Origin: a virus
Length of the DNA: 25,158 nucleotides
Strand: one strand, 5' to 3'
Virus record (IMG/VR): IMGVR_UViG_3300025108_000353
Coordinates: 1-25,158 of that record
Part shown: positions 14,444 through 22,881 of the stretch, one piece after another
Position numbering within the stretch: the stretch's first letter is position 1
How the letters are laid out: each line of letters begins with the position of its first letter
Translations under genes and position numbers: made by a program
Notes under the pieces: model-generated
The model's database searches: none
Told to the model about the DNA's origin: nothing
The model's input: the letters and a program-made list of their open reading frames with translations, nothing else

Positions 14444-15471
14444 TGGCTGAAGAAACACTCAGTACCAGTACGATACGGCAGGCCCCCTATCTCGAAGATG
14501 TTCAGAAACGAATACTTGAACAAGCAATGGCAAGAGGTGAAACACCTGTTGATATACCTGATATTCAAGTTGCAGGACTAGATCCTTATGCAACGCAAGC
14601 GTACGAAGCAGCAGGACGAATAGCTCCGGGTGGTATTGGTGATTATTTACCTTATTTAACTAAAGGTGCAGGCACTACAGATTTAGGATTGGCAACATTA
14701 CAAGATCAATACACAGGCATACCACAACAATTTACCGATGCAAGTACAGCAGCAAGCACGTCTTTTGCTGCACCGACCACGGCTCAATTAGAAGGATACA
14801 TGGATCCGTATGCTAAACTTGTAAGTCAAGATGCATTAGCAGAAATGAATCGTCAGGGACAATTAGCTGCTAATCAAATTCGTGCTAACCAAGTAGGTCA
14901 AGGGGCGTTTGGTGGTGCAAGAGGTGAGTTAGAATTAGCGGAATTGCAAAGAAATCTAACCGAACAGCAAGGCAGACGGTATTACGAAGATATGTCTCGA
15001 AACTTTACACAAGCACAAAATGCGTTTGCTAATCAACAGGCAAGACAACAAAACGCTGCTCAATTGATGGGTAATATAGGAGCACAACAAGGACAAACAG
15101 CAAGTAATTTAGCGCAAGGCATAGGACAATTTGGTTCTGCACAAACTAATTTAGGTCAGACAGCGCAAGGTTTACTATCTAATCAAACACAATTGTTGAG
15201 TCAATTTGGTACGCAAAACCAACAACAAGCACAAAGAGAATTAGATGCGGCACGTCAAACCGCTTTACAACAAGCGTATGAGCCTTTCCAACGTATCTCT
15301 TATACAAGTGATATCTTTAAACCTAATATAGGATCGGCTTCTTCTACTATTGGTATGAATGTTGCCCCATCACCAAGTCCATTCTCTCAATTCTTGGGAG
15401 CAGGAATTGCAGGATTAGGAATTAATAAGGCTTTAAATGATCCGTTTGGCATTTTGCCACCAGCACAGTAA
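14443..15471 (+). CDS. putative ejection (internal virion) protein 1
   Basis: A 342-residue, Gln/Ala-rich, largely helical protein. Its core (MDPYAKLVSQDALAEMNRQG, then ANQIRANQVGQGAFGGARGE, ELAELQRN) is a conserved pattern in internal or virion structural proteins of several podovirus groups. The C-terminus has a Gly/Ala hydrophobic stretch (FLGAGIAGLGINKAL). It is first of a run of three proteins of rising size, comparable in order to T7 gp14, gp15 and gp16. The ATG overlaps the previous stop. In T7, gp14 forms a pore in the outer membrane; that role here is inference from position and size order. Confidence 0.5.
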   Translation: MAEETLSTSTIRQAPYLEDVQKRILEQAMARGETPVDIPDIQVAGLDPYATQAYEAAGRIAPGGIGDYLPYLTKGAGTTDLGLATLQDQYTGIPQQFTDASTAASTSFAAPTTAQLEGYMDPYAKLVSQDALAEMNRQGQLAANQIRANQVGQGAFGGARGELELAELQRNLTEQQGRRYYEDMSRNFTQAQNAFANQQARQQNAAQLMGNIGAQQGQTASNLAQGIGQFGSAQTNLGQTAQGLLSNQTQLLSQFGTQNQQQAQRELDAARQTALQQAYEPFQRISYTSDIFKPNIGSASSTIGMNVAPSPSPFSQFLGAGIAGLGINKALNDPFGILPPAQ

Positions 15472-15480
15472 GGAATAGAA

Positions 15481-18264
15481 ATGCGTAGACCTGTACGATC
15501 ACAGAAAAAAGTAAGTAATAGAAAACTTTTTAATAATGGCGGCTTTCCTACTATGGGAGCACAAGCGCAGATGCCTAATCCTTTAAATGTAAACATGGGT
15601 GGTACGTTACCACAGGCTAATAATATTATGGCACCTAGTGGTATTCTTGCGTCTTCAACAGAGTTGTCTAATGCTGTGGGCGATCAAGCGTTAGCACAAA
15701 GTTTTGCTCCAACCGTAGGAATGAAATCCGGTGGTATAGCTAGTTTTGCTAACGGTGGCGGTAATACTAGTTTTCCAGGGCAACAACTTCAAGATTATAC
15801 TATGGAAGGATTAAATAAACTGTTAGGAGAGATAGGTGTTAGAGCTAAAAATGTAGGGGGACGTTTAGGTACTACTGCTAATTATTTGCAGTCTTATGTT
15901 CCTCCTGTTTTGGGTGGTAAAGCATTTACTCCTGCAGAACCTGTACCTGTAGAATCAACTATAGATGCTACTACTTATGGTGCACCTTTTGGTGTAACAA
16001 AAGATTTTGAATGGGAAACAGTTGATCCTGTAAATAATACTACAACGATAAAAGATTTTACTTTTGCAGATATTAGAGGCAATGATATTACAGCGCGAAA
16101 TTGGTTTAATGAACCTGCTTTTGTAACAGCTGATCGTCTATTTAAAATAAGAGGACCTGAAGTTGGTTTAGAAGGCGTAATTAAAAACATGGTAGATTCA
16201 TTACCTAATTTAGAAAATGAAATTGTAAGCATTTCTCAAGAAATTATAGCAAGAGACCCTAACATAGAAAAAGACGATTTACGTCAACAAGTGTCCGTTG
16301 CTCTTAAAACAATTACAGAAGGAAATAATCCAAGTATACAAAGAATTAAACAAGAAGGGGCCGCTAATCTTTATCAAGATACACAAGGGCAAGATACTAT
16401 AACTTTAGCAGAATCTATAGATGCTAATAAAACGCCTGTTGATGAAGTAATGGAACAAATGCAAGATGTAAGTGACTATGAAACACGGCCCATTGATGAT
16501 TCCATAGTAGGAGAAAACGAAATTGAAACCGATGTAGATCTTGCTGTGTCACGTTGGAAAGCAACAGGTTATGATAATAACTTTATTGAAACTTTACGTG
16601 GTGAAGGAAAAGATGACGCGTTTCTTTCTGAAGTTGTAGCAAGAAAAGAATTAGATTATGCAAGTCCTGAATTAGGAACTAAGTTTTACAAGGATTTAGA
16701 ATTGGGAGAAGAAGAAGCATTAAAAGTAGACATTCCAATACCAATACCAAAAGAAAAAGTAGATGAAACAGATGGTACTAGAGACAATATTAATATTATA
16801 GCGGAAAACGCTCAACAAGAAATAGAAAAACTTAACGAAAGAAACAAGGCACTAGCTAATAAACCAGCGACCGAAGCAAATGTTGTTGAAGCCGCGTCTA
16901 ATGCAGGCGAAGAAATATTTGTACAACAAGCTCGCGGTGACGAACAAGAAACTATAAATGAAACATTAGATAGGTTTGCTAAAGAATTTATGGACAGAAT
17001 GCCAGAGTTTAAAGGTAAAACCGAAAGCGAAAAAGGTTGGGATCTTATTATGTTAGGTTCGGCTATTATGGGCGGAACAAGTCCTAATGCTTTAACCAAT
17101 ATAGCTAATGGATTTTTAGCTACTGGAGATCGTTTTACAGAAGATGATAAAGCAAAAAGAGTTTACAACAATTCTATAGAAATGGGAGCTGCAAAATATT
17201 CTTTACAAAAATTAGCTACAATGGAAGCAAGAAAGTATGACGAATCTAAAACGCCACCTGAAATGTTTGTTGCTAATGAAAATGTAACGTATGATGGAAA
17301 AGAATACTCTGCAGGAGACGTTATTCCAATAACAATTACAGATCTTAAATCAAATGGCGTACCTTCCGGCGTTACTACTCCTGAATTGTACGCCGCTTCT
17401 GCTAAAATTGTTTCAGACTCTGCTAAAACACAAAATAAAATTTTAAGCGATTTAGTTAAATCCGGAACTATAACACAAGAAAACATGAACACACAAGCTG
17501 ATAACTATAAAAAAATAACAGCTGGTTACGAAGGAACTGTAGCGGGAAATCTTTATTTAAGTAATGCTATAAATTTATTTACAGAATATAGCAAGGAAAT
17601 TTCAGGAGCTGAAGGTGTTGTTTCAGATGTTAAAGATAAAGTAGATACTTTTTTTGGTGGAAGACTGTCAAAATGGTTTAAAAAAGGAACTGGAGGTCTA
17701 TCACTTTTAGACAAAGCAAAAAAAGAAGAAGATTGGGATAACATAGTAGACGGAGAGTATACAAATGCTAAACGTCAAATGTTTATATCTCAAGTAAAGT
17801 TAGCCTTCCAACAATTAATTCCTGCGGCTTTAGCAGGAGTTCAATCTGCAAATTCTATTTCTAATAGAGATGTTCAATTTTTAGCGGATGCTTTTATTGG
17901 CGGAGGAATATTAAATACTGCAGGAACTGCTTTATCTTTTAGTGACCCATCAACTATTTTATATCAATTAAATGCTACAAAAGATTTATTTGACAGAAAA
18001 GAAAAAGATTATTTGCAAGCTGCTGACACTCAATTTAAAATTTTACAGAGTTATTTTAAAACAGCTATTCCTAGTGAACCAGGGCAAGATCCTTATTTAA
18101 CTAAAGCCAGTTACTTTTTTCCAAGAATTAATCCTGCAAGTCCAGATTATATAGGAAATTACAAAGCAGAAAAAACAAAACAAAACCTTAGAAAAGATGG
18201 ATCTTTTAGAACTTTGCAAAAAGGCAAAATGGTTAATGGAATACAAGAATGGGATTTTAAATAG
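15481..18264 (+). CDS. putative ejection (internal virion) protein 2
   Basis: A 927-residue protein; AAGGAA near 15470 precedes the ATG. Residues 1-100 are Gly/Met/Asn-rich (FNNGGFPTMG, SGILASSTELSNAV, MKSGGIASFANGGG) and look flexible. Residues about 235-470 are acidic and helical. Residues about 495-580 (LDRFAKEFMDRMPEFKGKTE, then GWDLIMLGSAIMGG and a Lys/Arg-rich helix) form a conserved block I know from other marine-phage structural genes. Residues 600-927 are mixed helical, ending WDFK. By size and order it corresponds to T7 gp15 (747 aa), the tube-forming ejection protein. No enzyme motif is seen. Confidence 0.5.
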   Translation: MRRPVRSQKKVSNRKLFNNGGFPTMGAQAQMPNPLNVNMGGTLPQANNIMAPSGILASSTELSNAVGDQALAQSFAPTVGMKSGGIASFANGGGNTSFPGQQLQDYTMEGLNKLLGEIGVRAKNVGGRLGTTANYLQSYVPPVLGGKAFTPAEPVPVESTIDATTYGAPFGVTKDFEWETVDPVNNTTTIKDFTFADIRGNDITARNWFNEPAFVTADRLFKIRGPEVGLEGVIKNMVDSLPNLENEIVSISQEIIARDPNIEKDDLRQQVSVALKTITEGNNPSIQRIKQEGAANLYQDTQGQDTITLAESIDANKTPVDEVMEQMQDVSDYETRPIDDSIVGENEIETDVDLAVSRWKATGYDNNFIETLRGEGKDDAFLSEVVARKELDYASPELGTKFYKDLELGEEEALKVDIPIPIPKEKVDETDGTRDNINIIAENAQQEIEKLNERNKALANKPATEANVVEAASNAGEEIFVQQARGDEQETINETLDRFAKEFMDRMPEFKGKTESEKGWDLIMLGSAIMGGTSPNALTNIANGFLATGDRFTEDDKAKRVYNNSIEMGAAKYSLQKLATMEARKYDESKTPPEMFVANENVTYDGKEYSAGDVIPITITDLKSNGVPSGVTTPELYAASAKIVSDSAKTQNKILSDLVKSGTITQENMNTQADNYKKITAGYEGTVAGNLYLSNAINLFTEYSKEISGAEGVVSDVKDKVDTFFGGRLSKWFKKGTGGLSLLDKAKKEEDWDNIVDGEYTNAKRQMFISQVKLAFQQLIPAALAGVQSANSISNRDVQFLADAFIGGGILNTAGTALSFSDPSTILYQLNATKDLFDRKEKDYLQAADTQFKILQSYFKTAIPSEPGQDPYLTKASYFFPRINPASPDYIGNYKAEKTKQNLRKDGSFRTLQKGKMVNGIQEWDFK

Positions 18265-21200
18265 TGGGTCAAATTTCAATAACAACAGAAGACGGCCCTC
18301 AAATTATAAATATAGCGGGCGATGAACCTACACAAGAAGAACTTTTTTCAATTGAGCAACAATTTTTTTCTCAAGGACAGGCAGAAGAAGAAGTTGTAGA
18401 TGACACTACTCTTAAATTAGGAACTAAAGTTTTTAATGATGAACCAGAAACCGTTGCTCAAGGAACCGAAACTTCTAATGTTTCTGACGGTCCTACAAAC
18501 CCTGGAGAATTAACTTCTATAGGTTTTCGTTGGCGTTTTGGTAAAGCCGATAATCGTGAAGGAAAAATGCGAGTTATAGAGGAAACATTTGGCGAAGGTT
18601 CTGCTATTGAATTTGGTCCAGGAGATTACGGAATAGACTTAGATAGTATTACGGAAGAAATAAAAGAATCATACAAGTTACCTAAGTCTGGCACTATACG
18701 CGTAAATAAACCCGGATATACACATTTTGATTTAGTTAATTTGGGAGCAGAAATCCGTGGACCATTGGTTGCCTCAATGGTAGCTGCTCCTTTTACAGCC
18801 GGATTAAGTTTACCGTTAGCGGCAACTGCAATTGGTGGAGCAGCTCTTATAGGCAAAGGCGTTGATGAGTTACAAGAAGATCTTCAAGGCGTACAAGATC
18901 AAAAATGGCTTCCTGCTGGTAGTTTTTGGAAAGATGATTCTGTAGTTAAAGACATGTTAATAGAAGGCGTAATAATGGGAACAGGGGAGTTAATTTTACG
19001 TCCCGTGTTTAGTGCTATAGGAAGAGTAATTAAAGGCCCTGGACCTAAATACGAAACACAACGCGTAGATGACCTAATAGAAGAGGCAGCAAAAAAAGGC
19101 ACTGTTTTAGAACGTGCAACGGCAGAAAAAATAGCTTTAGAAGAACAACGTGCTTTAATAAAAAAAGAAATAGGTGAAGGCGCACGTCCTACTTTAGGCG
19201 ATGCTACAGGAAAAATGCTTGCTGATAGAACATTAGCTATTGCTGAAGCTATTTTTCCTAATAATGCAGCTCTTCGTCAAAACACTAAATATGTTAGAGA
19301 ATTAGTTAAAAAATTTAAAGCAGGGCAAATTAGCGAAACAGAATTAAAAGATAGTATAGACTCTAGTGTAGGTGAGATAGCTAAACAACTTAAAACATTA
19401 ATGAAAGATCCTAACACAGCAGTTATTCAAGCTAATAAAGAATTAAACAACGTAATAACAAAAGAAATAGATTTAGTAACAGATATTATTGAAAAATATG
19501 CTAAAGCTAATGCAAAATTTTCTACAGGAGAAGCTGAAGTTTTATTAAATAATCTTTCCCAAGTAGAAAGATTATGGAGATCAAGAGGAGGAGATCTGTA
19601 TAAAAATGCTTCTGATAGATTAGATAATGTAACGTTTCCTCTTGATTCTTTTAAAAGTATATTTAACAAACTAGACTCTCAACTATTTAAAGAAGCTCAA
19701 AAACCTGTAATGGGTTCAGAAACTATGAAAACATTAAGAGGAATTTTAGATAAAAATCAACAAATAGATGATTTAACATTACAATTATCAGGATTAAAAA
19801 CTGTAGGAAGACCTTCAGCAGAAAAAGCTGCTCAGATAAAATCTATAGAGGCACAACTAAAAACTCTTGGTCCTAAGACAAATTTATCTTATTCTCAATT
19901 AAATGAGTTGCGTAATAATTTACAAACTTTAAAAAGCACTGAAGCGGTGAGAGAAATTTCTTCAAACACAGGTCCTCTTCTTAAAGAGTTTACGGATGAA
20001 ATAACTAATCTTCTTACACGCGCAGAAACAGAAGGATTTAAAACATTAACTTCTAGAGGCGGTGCAAGACGTGCTGCTGGAGTAACCAATCAAACTATTG
20101 ATGCAGAACAAGCAGGTTTTCAAATGTTGCGCGATGCAAATAAATATTATGCTGATGGAGCTAAAGTATTTCTTAAACCGGAAATTGAAGCTTTAAAAGC
20201 TAATATTAATGCTGGTGGCACAGTAGATATGAGTAAAGTAGCAGAACTTCTTATACAGCCTGGAAAACCTTTATATTTAAAACAATTTTTAAATGCTCTT
20301 ACTTTTGCTGATGATGTGGGAACAAACCCAGTTCGTAATTTAAGTAAAAGTGTATTACAAGATTTAAAATCTTTAGCTGAAGTAGGAGACACTGCTGGTT
20401 TTAATAGTTTATTAAAAGAATCTGGTATTGATAAAAAACTTATTCAACCTTTTGAAAAATATGCAATTGAAGCGGTTAAACAAGGAAGAAAAGATGACAC
20501 TGCTTTTGTAAACATAACTTCTAATAAAGCTTCAATGTTAGAAAACATGATCCAACAAAACACTCGCGATCCTTTACTAAAAGAAGCATTTGTAGCAAAC
20601 CTTGCTAACCAATGGGTGCAAAACACTTTAGTTACAACAAGTAGTAAAGCAGCTGTAGATCCTGTAGGATTTTTTAATGCTTTTAGGATTCTTGGTCCTG
20701 AATTACAAAACACTTTATTTAAACCCGGCACTGTTAAAGCATTAAGAAATTTACAAGACGATGCTTTTTTATTGTCTGATAGAGAAGCATTAAGAAGTTT
20801 AAACGCTAGTAATATTAACCAAATAACAGCTAGAGAATTAGTAGAGACATTACAGAGAGAAGTAGCTACTTCTGAACAAATAGCCTCAAATACTTTAACT
20901 AAAGCTATGGCTACAGGAGAAATTGATAGTGTTCCTCAATTAGTTACAAAGTTATTAAAAAGTCCACAAGATTTTAAAAAATTTAAAACTGCTTGGGATA
21001 AATTACCTGCTAATGTAAACAGGCCAACTTTTGATCAAGTTATGAATGGTAATAATGGTATAAAACAAAATGCAATGGAAAGAATATTTAATGAAGCTTT
21101 TCCAGAAGGAATTAACACTACTACTTTGCAAAATGCTGAATTTGGAAATGCTCTTTTAAAAGCTATTAATAATAACGAAAGAGGTTTAATAGAAATATTT

Positions 21201-21854
21201 GGTGAAGGCAATGAAGCGTTAGGAAAAGGGTTTGTTAAAGATTTAAAATTATTTGGTCAACAAGCTATGCGAGCAACTACAAAATCTTATGTAGGAAAAG
21301 CAGGATTAGCAGCTGCAGCTTATGCCGCAGCTATTGGAGGTTCTGTTGCTGCTGCTATTTTTACAGGTGGCTTAGGATTAATTCCTATTGCAGCTGGTGC
21401 AGCTGCAATGGTAATTATGCCTCGTATTCTTCGTAGCAAAGGCGTGTTAAAACTTTTAACTAATCCTCGTACAAATGCAAGAATATACAATACAGCAAAA
21501 GAATTAGGTGTAGATGTAGGAGATAATAGATGGCTTATGTCTCAAGTTGCTCAAGAATCAGTGCCTTTACAATTACGTCAAACTATAAACACCATAGTAA
21601 GACAATTTTATCTTCAACAATATCAAGAAGCAACCAAAGACGCTTCAACAACAGCAGGTATATTAGCCAATCAAATAAATACACCTCAAGAAAACTCGGT
21701 AAGAGTTCCTTCAGCTTCAGAAACAATAGTTGAAAACGTAACACAACAAGATAGCGGAACCGATTTTCCTATGTATCGAGCGGCGACCCCTAAAGCAAAT
21801 TTAGAATTTTTAAGACAAATAGAACGAGAAAAACTTTTAGGATTACGTAACTAA
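18264..21854 (+). CDS. putative ejection (internal virion) protein 3
   Basis: A 1196-residue protein starting at GTG (18264), which overlaps the previous TAG by one base. The N-terminus (GPQIINIAGDEPTQEELFSI) is a conserved start in large virion proteins of several phages. Two hydrophobic segments are visible: about residues 160-200 (GPLVASMVAAPFTAGLSLPL onward) and 1012-1056 (AAAAYAAAIGGSVAAAIFTG onward, ending MVIMPRIL). Most of the rest is helical and charged, with possible coiled coils. It sits where T7 has gp16 (1318 aa), but I see no transglycosylase motif at the N-terminus. Membrane insertion during DNA entry would fit the two hydrophobic segments. Its stop overlaps the lysozyme start. 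Confidence 0.55.
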   Translation: MGQISITTEDGPQIINIAGDEPTQEELFSIEQQFFSQGQAEEEVVDDTTLKLGTKVFNDEPETVAQGTETSNVSDGPTNPGELTSIGFRWRFGKADNREGKMRVIEETFGEGSAIEFGPGDYGIDLDSITEEIKESYKLPKSGTIRVNKPGYTHFDLVNLGAEIRGPLVASMVAAPFTAGLSLPLAATAIGGAALIGKGVDELQEDLQGVQDQKWLPAGSFWKDDSVVKDMLIEGVIMGTGELILRPVFSAIGRVIKGPGPKYETQRVDDLIEEAAKKGTVLERATAEKIALEEQRALIKKEIGEGARPTLGDATGKMLADRTLAIAEAIFPNNAALRQNTKYVRELVKKFKAGQISETELKDSIDSSVGEIAKQLKTLMKDPNTAVIQANKELNNVITKEIDLVTDIIEKYAKANAKFSTGEAEVLLNNLSQVERLWRSRGGDLYKNASDRLDNVTFPLDSFKSIFNKLDSQLFKEAQKPVMGSETMKTLRGILDKNQQIDDLTLQLSGLKTVGRPSAEKAAQIKSIEAQLKTLGPKTNLSYSQLNELRNNLQTLKSTEAVREISSNTGPLLKEFTDEITNLLTRAETEGFKTLTSRGGARRAAGVTNQTIDAEQAGFQMLRDANKYYADGAKVFLKPEIEALKANINAGGTVDMSKVAELLIQPGKPLYLKQFLNALTFADDVGTNPVRNLSKSVLQDLKSLAEVGDTAGFNSLLKESGIDKKLIQPFEKYAIEAVKQGRKDDTAFVNITSNKASMLENMIQQNTRDPLLKEAFVANLANQWVQNTLVTTSSKAAVDPVGFFNAFRILGPELQNTLFKPGTVKALRNLQDDAFLLSDREALRSLNASNINQITARELVETLQREVATSEQIASNTLTKAMATGEIDSVPQLVTKLLKSPQDFKKFKTAWDKLPANVNRPTFDQVMNGNNGIKQNAMERIFNEAFPEGINTTTLQNAEFGNALLKAINNNERGLIEIFGEGNEALGKGFVKDLKLFGQQAMRATTKSYVGKAGLAAAAYAAAIGGSVAAAIFTGGLGLIPIAAGAAAMVIMPRILRSKGVLKLLTNPRTNARIYNTAKELGVDVGDNRWLMSQVAQESVPLQLRQTINTIVRQFYLQQYQEATKDASTTAGILANQINTPQENSVRVPSASETIVENVTQQDSGTDFPMYRAATPKANLEFLRQIEREKLLGLRN

Positions 21855-22324
21855 TGCCAATAGATCGTACCAAACTTGCTAATATGTTAATCCTTCATGA
21901 AGGTATGAAGTTAAAAGTGTACGATGATGCGACAGGAAAAAACCTTAGTAAAGGGGACGTGGCCCAGGGACACCCGACCATTGGCGTTGGTCGAAATGTT
22001 GCAGGCGATGGTTTAGGAATATCGGAAGAAGAAGCACGGTTCATGTTACATGCGGATATAGATCGTGTAGAACAGGAAGCTAAATCCTGGGATATTTATA
22101 ATGAACTGGATAGTACACGCCAGGCAGTCTTATTAGATATGCTATTTAATATGGGATTAACACGATTTAACCCTGACAAATGGCCGAAAATGTTTCAAGC
22201 TTTACAAGATAAAAACTGGGTAGAAGCTTCCAATCAAATGCGGTCAAGTGCTTGGGCAGCTCAAGTAAAGTCACGAAGCGAACGTTTGGCTAAGTTGATG
22301 GAATATGGAGTTTGGGTTGAGTAA
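21854..22324 (+). CDS. endolysin, T4-type lysozyme (GH24)
   Basis: A 156-residue protein that cleaves the glycan of peptidoglycan to lyse the host. It has the T4-lysozyme pattern: LHEGMKLKVYDD, HPTIGVGRN, FNMGLTRFNPDKWPKM and the C-terminal SAWAAQVKSRSERLAKLM. By comparison with T4 Glu11-Asp20-Thr26, the catalytic residues are Glu16, Asp25 and Thr42. The loop between Asp and Thr is longer than in T4. There is no signal peptide or membrane anchor, so it should need a holin to reach the wall. The start overlaps the previous stop by one base. Of the plus-strand genes, this has the surest function. Confidence 0.92.
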   Translation: MPIDRTKLANMLILHEGMKLKVYDDATGKNLSKGDVAQGHPTIGVGRNVAGDGLGISEEEARFMLHADIDRVEQEAKSWDIYNELDSTRQAVLLDMLFNMGLTRFNPDKWPKMFQALQDKNWVEASNQMRSSAWAAQVKSRSERLAKLMEYGVWVE

Positions 22325-22881
22325 TGATGAACAAATTATTAGCAATATTAATTGTAGCTATTTTTTTAGCTTTACTTACGTTATGTAGCACCGGATATGC
22401 ACAGACAAACACGGTGTCTTCTACATCATCCACGGTCAGTGGAACTACGACCGTAGATCGTACTCCTGGTACCGCTTCTGCGCCTAGTGTAGTTATTAAC
22501 AATCAAGATGTCTGTAGTTTTGCTGCTAGTGCTGCGTTACAAACACAAATCTTAGGTTTAGCCGGTGGTGGTTCTATAAGAGATTTAAATTGTGAAAGAC
22601 TTAAATTATCGAGAGCACTGTTTGCTATGGGTATGAAAGTTGGTGCTGTAGCCATGTTGTGTCAGGACGAAAGGGTGTTTGCGAGTATGGAAATGGCGGG
22701 TACACCGTGTCCGTATTATGGAAAAATTGGTTTAGAAGCTGCAAAAGGTTGGGCTGAAAACCCAGATAAAAGACCTGATTATGATAGATGGGTAAAAGAA
22801 AATGTTAAAGAAGAGGAGCTAGTGAATGATGAAAGTGCTTTGGGTATTTTTAGTGTTTTACTTATATTGCTTTTCCTCTAA
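22324..22881 (+). CDS. exported Cys-rich protein of the lysis block
   Basis: A 185-residue protein. Residues 1-26 are a Sec signal peptide (MMNKLLAILIVAIFLALLTL, cleavage likely after GYA); the Cys at 21 lacks a proper lipobox. The mature part has four cysteines (64, 90, 113, 129) in a conserved block: VCSFAASAALQTQILG, DLNCERLKLSRALF, GAVAMLCQDERVFASM and AGTPCPYYGKIG. I recognise this block from many marine and cyanobacterial phages, near lysis or tail genes; its function is unknown. Four Cys suggest two disulfides in the periplasm. The last 18 residues overlap the next gene in another frame and are hydrophobic. ATG 22324 overlaps the lysozyme stop; a second ATG follows at once. Confidence 0.65.
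   Translation: MMNKLLAILIVAIFLALLTLCSTGYAQTNTVSSTSSTVSGTTTVDRTPGTASAPSVVINNQDVCSFAASAALQTQILGLAGGGSIRDLNCERLKLSRALFAMGMKVGAVAMLCQDERVFASMEMAGTPCPYYGKIGLEAAKGWAENPDKRPDYDRWVKENVKEEELVNDESALGIFSVLLILLFL

Noticed and set aside
21530-21733. Plus-strand 67-residue open frame near the end of the 1196-residue protein
   Set aside because: Out-of-frame shadow rich in Ser, Asn and Arg, without a ribosome binding site.
22384-22401. Cys21 of the exported protein as a lipoprotein site
   Set aside because: The preceding residues are Leu-Thr-Leu; the residue before Cys should be small (Gly, Ala or Ser). A normal cleavage after GYA fits better.
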